A DNA stretch of 11,101 nt from JBBRWO01 sp038249135 (GTDB lineage: Bacteria; Actinomycetota; Coriobacteriia; Anaerosomatales; JAAXUF01): contig JBBRWO010000064.1 of assembly GCA_038249135.1 (NCBI GenBank), positions 1-11,101 on the forward strand. The letters run 5' to 3'. The notes below the pieces were generated by a model. That model did no database searches, had not been told where the DNA came from, and saw only the letters and a program-made list of their open reading frames with translations. The number at the start of each line of letters is the position of its first letter. Positions within the stretch are counted from its first letter, which is position 1. Made by a program: the position numbers and the translations under genes. Shown piece after piece: positions 5,944 to 11,101 of this stretch.

Positions 5944-6777
5944 CTAGTACCCCTTGAGGTAGGCACCGTGAATGGACTGATAGAGCACGGGCACGCCGAT
6001 CAGGGTGAAGAGCACGATAGGAAGCGCAGCCGCGGCATACCAGGCGGCCTTTCGACCCTGCCAGCCGAGTGTAAGCCGAACGTGCAGATACCCGGCATAC
6101 ACGATCCATGAGATAAGCGACCACGTCTCGATAGGGTCCCAGCCCCAGTATCGTCCCCACGATTCGTTCGCCCAGATCGCACCTGCGACGATCATGATCG
6201 ACAAGAAGATGAATCCCACGCCGATGAACCGGAATGCGAGGTCATCCACCGCTGCCTGGGACGGGAGCCGCGAGAGCATGCTGTCTTCCTTGAACTCACC
6301 GCGACGCTCGCGCCAGAGAAAGAGCAGAGCGAGGGCGAATGCGGCGATGAACGACATGTAGGAGAGCTTGGCGAATGCCACGTGGATGGTCAGCCAGTAG
6401 CTCGCGAGCTTCGCCGTGATCTCCAGAGGCGACTTGGGCGCGAGCATGGCGCCACCAAGCATCAGAACCGCCACCGGCATGAGGAGAACACCGACGATCT
6501 TGAGTTTCGGGCGCATCCAGGCGATCAACCCAAGAGCCAGTACCGAAGCGAACGCGTACGACGAAACCACCTCGTAGAACCCCAGGTACGGACCATGCCC
6601 GACGGCGACCCATCGAATCCCGATAGCTACCGCGTGTGGAACCAAGCCCGCCAGGGCGACCCACAGCCCGGCGTTGAGGACCTTATCGGACTTGAACACC
6701 GTTCCGAACACGAACAGGATCGCGCTCAGGGTGTATGCCGTGACGGCGGCCCACATCAGCATGATCTCGGTGTTCAC
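5944..6777 (-). CDS. ccsA: System II cytochrome c biogenesis protein CcsA (heme handling, WWD domain)
   Basis: 277 residues with about eight membrane helices. CcsA with ResB/CcsB moves heme across the membrane and joins it covalently to CXXCH cysteines. Diagnostic features are present: the tryptophan-rich WWD segment at about 202-219 (W-A-N-E-S-W-G-x-Y-W-x-W-D-P-x-E-T-W), the preceding G-H-G-P-Y...Y-E motif at about 60-69, and four conserved-type histidines. These are H48 and H232 in membrane helices and H132 and H270 beside the WWD domain, matching the known heme ligands. In System II naming the same protein is sometimes called CcsB or ResC. The GTG start (6777-6775) overlaps the resB TGA, with GGAGA 6 bases upstream, a classical translational-coupling junction that keeps the two subunits at equal levels. 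Very confident. Confidence 0.95.
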   Translation of the reverse strand: MNTEIMLMWAAVTAYTLSAILFVFGTVFKSDKVLNAGLWVALAGLVPHAVAIGIRWVAVGHGPYLGFYEVVSSYAFASVLALGLIAWMRPKLKIVGVLLMPVAVLMLGGAMLAPKSPLEITAKLASYWLTIHVAFAKLSYMSFIAAFALALLFLWRERRGEFKEDSMLSRLPSQAAVDDLAFRFIGVGFIFLSIMIVAGAIWANESWGRYWGWDPIETWSLISWIVYAGYLHVRLTLGWQGRKAAWYAAAALPIVLFTLIGVPVLYQSIHGAYLKGY

Positions 6778-8240
6778 TCAGCGTCTCCATTCGTGGTGGC
6801 GTGAACCGACAGTGCTTCTCGCACGGCCTCTTCCGCTTGCTCGGTGCGAATCTTGTTCGCGCGCCAGTCGCGGAACCAGACGTCCACGACGCGCAAGCCG
6901 GTCTCATCCGAGCGCACGGCAACGACCGCGAGGCTCTGGCGACCGAGAATCGCCACGCTCACAGCTGCCAGTGCCACAACGAGCAAAGCGTAGACCAGCG
7001 GAATCGACGGATCGTCGACTACAGAGAGGCGAGCATAGTTTCCCACGCCGAGTAGCCGCAGCTTTGAGCCGTCGGGGAGTTCGATCTCCTCCCCGACGGA
7101 GAGGGTTTTCTCGGCAACCACGGGGGCCCCGCCCTCGGGGCGGAGGACGAACGTCGCTCGGCGGTCGGCCGTCCGTGGGGAGCCAGACGATACCTCGAGC
7201 TGGTTCAGCGGAACGGTGACAGAACCCCGGATAACGGGCTCGGCAGGATCGGGGAAGCCCAGCGTGAACTCCGCAGCTGTGGTGCCCGACGCCGTGGTCT
7301 CGTCCACGTCCACAATCAGGTTGAGCCGCTCCCCCACCTTCCCCTCCTTCGACACGATTGCAAACGATGGGGAGAGTCCGATCTCGCCTGGATGGATCAT
7401 CAGCGACCCGTAACGCATCGGGTTGTTGGGGTAGACGACTTGGCTGGCTGCGACGCTGCCATCCGGCCTCAGGATCGAGACAGTGGGTGCGGGGCCCCGG
7501 TCGATGGCGTCGATGATGTATTCGCGATTAATCTTGTCGACCCGGATGGCCATGGGCGACCGCTTGAAGCGGTACAGCGCGCCCTGATCGAGCAGGCCGT
7601 AGGACTCGGCGGCGAGCGGACGAGAATCGTCCACCGGAACACCCATGAGCCCCTGGGAACGAGTCATCTGGGCAGCGAATATAGCGAGAATCAGCGCGAA
7701 CAGCGCCCAATGGAACACGGGGCTCGCAAACACGGCCCAGGGACGAGAGACGGCCACGACCATGCCATCGCGCTCTTTGACACGCAGTCCCATGCCACGA
7801 AAAGCCCCCGAAACCGCGGCGGCGGGCTCCAAAACGTCCGCTGCGGACACCTCGACACTGAATGTGGGCCGAGCCGCCAACTGTCGAGCATCATCATCGC
7901 TGATCTCGCGCAGCAGTCGGCTCCGGTGAATCGCTACCTTAGTCCGCCTCCACGCGCATACCATGGTCGAAGCCGCCAGCAGCAGAATCATTGCAACGAA
8001 GAGTGGCGACGAGAACGCCTGATGCAGCGAGAAGATCGCCGCGATGCTTTCACCGACAGGATTGGCGAGCGCCCACTTTGCGACTGCGGAGGTCTTTGCG
8101 TCACCCTGCGGGACAATGGCCCCTATGAACGACCATATGCCGACGAGCAGCAGCAGCATCGCCGCAACCTTTGGAGAAGCCAGCCATGAGGCTATGCGGC
8201 GTCTTGACCTCGCCAATCTAGGCCACCTCGCCGGGGACAC
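6774..8240 (-). CDS. resB: System II cytochrome c biogenesis protein ResB (CcsB)
   Basis: 488 residues. It partners CcsA in the cytochrome c synthetase and is thought to bind and reduce the apocytochrome while sharing heme transfer. Seen: four membrane helices (about 24-44, 78-97, 173-191 and 413-433), a basic loop between helices 2 and 3, and a large extracytoplasmic domain of about 220 residues between helices 3 and 4, all typical of ResB. H177 at the start of helix 3 sits where the family's heme histidine lies, and DPSIPLVYALL before helix 4 corresponds to the family's conserved DPG-like motif. The extracytoplasmic domain has no cysteine, so a thiol-reducing role would need a separate protein. 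Start: the GTG at 8240 gives the longest frame but has no ribosome binding site. A TTG at 8216 has GAGGTG 7 bases upstream and would remove eight residues, so it may be the true start. Confidence 0.92.
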   Translation of the reverse strand: MSPARWPRLARSRRRIASWLASPKVAAMLLLLVGIWSFIGAIVPQGDAKTSAVAKWALANPVGESIAAIFSLHQAFSSPLFVAMILLLAASTMVCAWRRTKVAIHRSRLLREISDDDARQLAARPTFSVEVSAADVLEPAAAVSGAFRGMGLRVKERDGMVVAVSRPWAVFASPVFHWALFALILAIFAAQMTRSQGLMGVPVDDSRPLAAESYGLLDQGALYRFKRSPMAIRVDKINREYIIDAIDRGPAPTVSILRPDGSVAASQVVYPNNPMRYGSLMIHPGEIGLSPSFAIVSKEGKVGERLNLIVDVDETTASGTTAAEFTLGFPDPAEPVIRGSVTVPLNQLEVSSGSPRTADRRATFVLRPEGGAPVVAEKTLSVGEEIELPDGSKLRLLGVGNYARLSVVDDPSIPLVYALLVVALAAVSVAILGRQSLAVVAVRSDETGLRVVDVWFRDWRANKIRTEQAEEAVREALSVHATTNGDAE

Positions 8241-8256
8241 CGTCGAGGGCGAGGTG
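8224..8256 (-). promoter_or_regulatory. Hairpin before resB overlapping its likely ribosome binding site
   Basis: A perfect 9-bp stem (CACCTCGCC at 8224-8232 with GGCGAGGTG at 8248-8256) lies between the lipoprotein stop (8267) and resB. In the minus-strand RNA the 3' arm contains the GAGGTG that would serve the TTG start at 8216, and the loop contains the alternative GTG start at 8240. No T tract follows, so it is not a good intrinsic terminator. It could act as a translational brake on resB or a transcript-processing site. Confidence 0.5.
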
Positions 8257-8266
8257 CAGCGCGGCG

Positions 8267-8857
8267 CTATTTGATGGGGGCACTGGACGTGGCCTCGACC
8301 GAGTGGACAACCCAGCTGTCCTTGAGCTTCACCACGGTGTAGGTCGTGTCGTAGGAAGCATTCAGGGCCGGAGTGGTGTACTTCCCTGTCTTAGTGCTGA
8401 TATAGCGGTACACCCAGTCTTCACGAAGGCTGACCGTGGCCGTATCGCCTTTCGACTCCGAGTCTTTGATCTTGGCCTCGAGCAAGCGCTGGTCGATCGC
8501 CCTGCCCTCCTGGAGGTTGTACATCACATAGGAGTTGACCCGTACCTCCTCGAATGGGTCGAACGTTCTTGACGCAACATCCGAGTTGAGAACGCGATAT
8601 GCGTATGAGATCCACAGCAGATACGAATAGACTGCCGTGCGGGGCTCCTTGAGTGCGGGAGGAGGAGGCTGCTGCCCGGGCGGAGGGGTCGTCGCGGGGA
8701 ACTGGCCGGCCGTCATCTCGACTGAGCGGGAACCGGTGTCGGAGCCAGCGGTCTGCGAGTCGCTGGAACAGCCCGCCATCAGCGCTCCACCGAGTAGGGC
8801 GCTCACGATCAAGGCTGCCACAACAACCGATCCAGGCCGCTGCGATCTGCTGTGCAT
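8267..8857 (-). CDS. Putative lipoprotein, possible NTF2-like domain
   Basis: 196 residues from the ATG at 8857. GAGAGG lies 9 bases upstream (8867-8872); a GTG directly before the ATG (8860) is equally possible, and the frame stays open to 8902. The signal has a lipobox ending L-M-A-G-C with the acylated cysteine at about residue 30. A linker including a proline-rich PPPGQQPPPP stretch (about 60-71) leads to a domain of about 115 residues. This domain has an N-terminal helix (AVYSYLLWISYAYRVLN) and then strand-like segments ending VVKLKDSWVVHSVEA, a pattern that resembles NTF2-like or SnoaL-type folds. That fold call is tentative and no active site is visible. No heme motif is present. As first gene of the biogenesis run, behind a TATAAT box, it may assist cytochrome assembly on the outer membrane face. 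Confidence 0.78.
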   Translation of the reverse strand: MHSRSQRPGSVVVAALIVSALLGGALMAGCSSDSQTAGSDTGSRSVEMTAGQFPATTPPPGQQPPPPALKEPRTAVYSYLLWISYAYRVLNSDVASRTFDPFEEVRVNSYVMYNLQEGRAIDQRLLEAKIKDSESKGDTATVSLREDWVYRYISTKTGKYTTPALNASYDTTYTVVKLKDSWVVHSVEATSSAPIK

Positions 8858-8919
8858 CACTGGAGTCCTCTCGCGATGGAAACTGTTGGAACGCGGCATC
8901 ATGAGCAGCTGCGTCGGAG

Positions 8920-8925
8920 ATTATA
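8920..8925 (-). promoter_or_regulatory. Perfect -10 box TATAAT
   Basis: The minus strand reads TATAAT here, the only perfect -10 hexamer noted, 63 bases before the lipoprotein ATG. The -35 region at 17-18 bases spacing is poor (ACAAGT or CACAAG), so an activator or alternative sigma factor may be needed. It would drive the gene run from the lipoprotein to the hexaheme cytochrome. Confidence 0.5.
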
Positions 8926-9099
8926 ACTTTGCAGTATGGAGAACTTGTGGTGGGCGAGCCCAACTCGCATACGCCCCCGCGAGATATCGTGACTCGGGCT
9001 TCGTCCATAAGGCTTTCCCAGCAAAAGGCCGGGTAAATGCTAGCAGACCGCTGATTCGGACGCGCGGATAGGCGCGCTACCGCCATACAGTCTCCAGAT
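8926..9099. other. Intergenic region upstream of the biogenesis gene run
   Basis: This stretch lies between the large cytochrome's terminator and the -10 box. The minus strand holds two short dyads, CTCGC/GCGAG and GGGC/GCCC (about 8948-8985), close to where regulators of the promoter could bind. No protein-like frame, tRNA or recognisable riboswitch was seen on either strand. Confidence 0.4.
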
Positions 9100-9134
9100 G
9101 AAACGGACCCGAGAACGATTCCCGGGCCCGTTTC
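9100..9134 (-). terminator. Hairpin terminator after large multiheme cytochrome
   Basis: A 35-base hairpin (GAAACGG...CCGTTTC arms, with two mismatches inside the stem and a CGA loop on the plus strand) starts 25 bases after the stop of the large cytochrome gene. The T tract after it on the minus strand is weak (TTTCATCTG), but length, stability and position fit a transcription terminator that separates this gene from the downstream run. Confidence 0.65.
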
Positions 9135-9159
9135 ACGCAGGGTTGTACGGCAATTCGGA

Positions 9160-11101
9160 CTAGGGGAACTTGTAACCGTTGCTTGGGGTGCCGTTCGTGC
9201 TGTGCGTGTCGCAGCCGGTCGTCGAACAGTCGCCGGCTGACCAGCCCGCACCATCAGTGTGGCTGTTGGCGTTCGACAGGCCTGTCAAGCGAGACGAGGC
9301 GTACGGGGCGGTGTCGGTCGTGTATCCGAGGAGACGAGGACGTTTCCATGCATGCGGGATCGGCGTATGGCACCCGGTGCATCTCCCATAGGTGGTGCCC
9401 CAGTGGTCGCCGCCACGGTTGTGAACCGCGCTGTTGTAGCTCTTTACGGTGGTCTTGTGGCACTTCTGGCAGATCGGGATTCCGGCAGCACCGCCGTCGA
9501 TCCACTGGTCCGTGCCTGAAGAATCGATATACAGGGTGCCATCGGAGTAGGTGTTGTTGTAGCCGGCCTCCAGCCCGATGCTCATCGCCGCACCGTGCGG
9601 ACCCGTCGCCCCTGAGTAGTCGTGACAATCAGCGCAGTAGACCATGCTCGTGCGAGTCAGTGCGGCGTTGCTGAATACTCTGCCGTTCATGGTCGATGTC
9701 CAGTTCCACGTACTCGTCCTGCCGCTAACGGTCCACGACTGCACGACGCCGTTCATGAAGCCGAAGCTCCTGTGGCCGGAGTAGGTGCTGTTGAACTCCG
9801 TGTTACTCAGCGCAGGCGTGCCGCGCTTCTCGTGCATCTTCCAGCTCGTGTTGTTCGTCCAACTCGTACCGGTATGGCACGTCGGGCACTTCATGTTGTC
9901 GGTGGCGATTGCCGTCTTCACCGAGGCGGCGTTGACCGTCGACGGCGTCGTAGTGTTGGCGGCCTTGCGGTGGCACGGAGCACACGCCTTGCCGTTGTAG
10001 GCCGTCGGATAGTTCGATGTCTGACCGGACCATGGGCTCGCGCCATACGGCGCACCGGTCAGCGCGTAGTGGTCGCGGTCCATGCGGTTGATCTCGTGAC
10101 AGCCCACACACTGAGCCGTCGTGTTGATCGTAGTCGAGCCGTCCTGGACCGCCGGGCCGGCGGCAGCGTTGCCATCTCCCCGGTTGACGCTTTGCGTGTT
10201 GTGATAGAGCGCGTGCTCGTCGAGCGCACTGTTGGTGGTCGCTCCGTTCACGGCGTTCCACCAAGTGGTGTTCGCGCCGTCATGGCAACCGGCATTGTTG
10301 CAACGCAGCCCGGTGGACTGGGTCGGACGTGAGCCCTGAGCCGAGCCCTTGTGGCAAGCCACGAGGCAGTTCTGCTTCTCGGCGTTGCCGTCGTTTGCCG
10401 CAGCGTCGTAGGTATGGATCTTGGCCACATCGCTGATGTCATGGCAGTCCGCGCCAAACGTGCCTCCACCGCAGCGCTGAGCCTCAGCGACGGTGCTTGC
10501 GTTGTGCTTGGTTGCCATCAAACCATGCTGCACGGGCGCCGAGCCAGCGGACGCCTTGTGGCAGGTGTCGCACTGCTTGGTCGAAAGCCAGGCAGCCGAG
10601 TTAGCCGCGAAGTTCGTCGCATTGTGACAACCGGTGCACTTGTCAGTGATGCGGGCACCCGTCGGAACATTGCTGAACGCCGCACCTGTCATGGCATGCT
10701 CGTCCATCAGGCCGCTTACGTGGCAAACCTGGCACTGGAAGCTGTAGGCGATGCCTGTTGTCGGTAGCGTCCAGGCCGAGCCCTTCTCGGAGAGAACCGT
10801 GCCCGAGAAGTTGGTGGTCATCTGCGTCGTGCTCGCCGTGTGGGTCGTGGAGTTGCTCGTGTAGTGACCCGAAGAGCTCGTATGACCGGTATAGGTGTGG
10901 GCCATCGGCGGAACGATGTGGCAGGCCAGGCAGCCCTTGGTCGAGAAGGTGCGGCCATATGTTGCCGACTTGCCGAGGTCGCCGCCGTTGTACGCGGAGT
11001 ACTTCGAGTTCGAGTGGCAGGTCGTACAGTTGTTGCTGTGCAGCGCGTAGAGATCGGTCTGCTGATGGCAGCCGAGGCACTCGACAGAGTTGGTATCGGT
11101 C
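9160..11101 (-). CDS. Large secreted multiheme cytochrome c, N-terminus beyond window edge
   Basis: About 646 residues are visible; the frame stays open to the right edge, so the start, signal peptide and more hemes lie outside. In view are twelve canonical CXXCH motifs (CLGCH, CTTCH, CLACH, CQVCH, CTGCH, CDTCH, CVGCH, CAPCH, CPTCH, CADCH, CQKCH, CTGCH). There are also CLVACH (CX3CH, 10351-10368), CNNAGCH (CX4CH, 10282-10302) and a possible CX8CH (10441-10473). The CX4CH followed by a tryptophan-bearing stretch recalls the Geobacter CxxxxCH...CXXCH family (PF09698/TIGR01904). Many free histidines could serve as distal ligands. The C-terminus carries CSTTGC-DT-H, a CX4C whose histidine is displaced by two residues. 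Thr/Ser/Asn-rich spacers and absence of a C-terminal anchor suggest a secreted or wall-exposed electron carrier. Likely role: a wire-like or storage cytochrome in extracellular or envelope electron transfer; substrate unknown. Confidence 0.92.
   Translation of the reverse strand, partial: TDTNSVECLGCHQQTDLYALHSNNCTTCHSNSKYSAYNGGDLGKSATYGRTFSTKGCLACHIVPPMAHTYTGHTSSSGHYTSNSTTHTASTTQMTTNFSGTVLSEKGSAWTLPTTGIAYSFQCQVCHVSGLMDEHAMTGAAFSNVPTGARITDKCTGCHNATNFAANSAAWLSTKQCDTCHKASAGSAPVQHGLMATKHNASTVAEAQRCGGGTFGADCHDISDVAKIHTYDAAANDGNAEKQNCLVACHKGSAQGSRPTQSTGLRCNNAGCHDGANTTWWNAVNGATTNSALDEHALYHNTQSVNRGDGNAAAGPAVQDGSTTINTTAQCVGCHEINRMDRDHYALTGAPYGASPWSGQTSNYPTAYNGKACAPCHRKAANTTTPSTVNAASVKTAIATDNMKCPTCHTGTSWTNNTSWKMHEKRGTPALSNTEFNSTYSGHRSFGFMNGVVQSWTVSGRTSTWNWTSTMNGRVFSNAALTRTSMVYCADCHDYSGATGPHGAAMSIGLEAGYNNTYSDGTLYIDSSGTDQWIDGGAAGIPICQKCHKTTVKSYNSAVHNRGGDHWGTTYGRCTGCHTPIPHAWKRPRLLGYTTDTAPYASSRLTGLSNANSHTDGAGWSAGDCSTTGCDTHSTNGTPSNGYKFP

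Noticed and set aside
7392..8189. 265-codon plus-strand open frame inside resB
   Set aside because: Antisense to a clearly recognised ResB gene, no protein-like hydrophobic pattern and no ribosome binding site of note.
8926..9099. Possible GEMM-type or cobalamin riboswitch in the gap before the biogenesis run
   Set aside because: Some GC-rich stems and a GGAAAGCC stretch are present, but the conserved cores were not found, and most of the stretch is upstream of the TATAAT box.
9622..10332. 236-codon plus-strand open frame inside the large cytochrome
   Set aside because: Antisense shadow of the heme-motif-rich gene; its Arg/Val-rich sequence has no recognisable domain.
9160..11101. Repeated CXXCH-coding segments as DNA repeats or a CRISPR-like array
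   Set aside because: The repetition is at the protein motif level only; spacing is irregular and flanking bases differ.

Overview
This is a high-GC bacterial window (GTG and TTG starts are common, with strong GGAGG-type ribosome binding sites) devoted almost wholly to c-type cytochromes and to the machinery that makes them. It carries at least three multiheme cytochromes, the two-subunit System II (Ccs) heme-attachment machinery, two NHL beta-propeller proteins, a TPR protein, an RDD membrane protein and two lipoproteins. Two lipoproteins with classical lipoboxes, System II maturation and a small NapC-type quinol dehydrogenase would suit an anaerobic, respiring Gram-positive such as an environmental actinobacterium (Coriobacteriia-like). 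That placement is inference: no marker gene is present, and a deltaproteobacterial or other origin is not excluded.

Layout, right to left, because most genes lie on the minus strand. From the right edge to 9160 is the C-terminal part of a large secreted multiheme cytochrome (12 CXXCH motifs in view plus CX3CH, CX4CH and possible CX8CH sites), closed by a hairpin at 9100-9134. A gap with a perfect TATAAT box follows. Then comes a compact gene run: lipoprotein (8857-8267), resB (8240-6774), ccsA (6777-5944, overlapping resB by 3 bases), RDD protein (5942-5559), TPR protein (5475-4615), membrane-anchored NHL propeller (4613-3438) and a secreted hexaheme cytochrome (3296-2400). It ends at a hairpin (2347-2378) shared with a convergent plus-strand gene, a tetraheme NapC/NrfH-like quinol dehydrogenase (1715-2344). 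Divergent from that gene, a second lipoprotein (1428-796) overlaps a secreted NHL propeller protein (824 to the left edge).

How the parts may fit: the NapC/NrfH-like protein would take electrons from menaquinol and pass them outside the membrane. The hexaheme and large multiheme cytochromes could carry them further. ResB/CcsA would attach heme to all of them, with the TPR, RDD and propeller proteins as assembly or scaffold factors encoded in the same run. The heme-motif order of the hexaheme protein recalls Geobacter OmcS, and NHL proteins are reported neighbours of cytochrome-nanowire genes, so an extracellular electron-transfer locus is the most interesting hypothesis. The sequence supports it but does not prove it.

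No RNA genes, CRISPR array, insertion sequence or phage gene was found.
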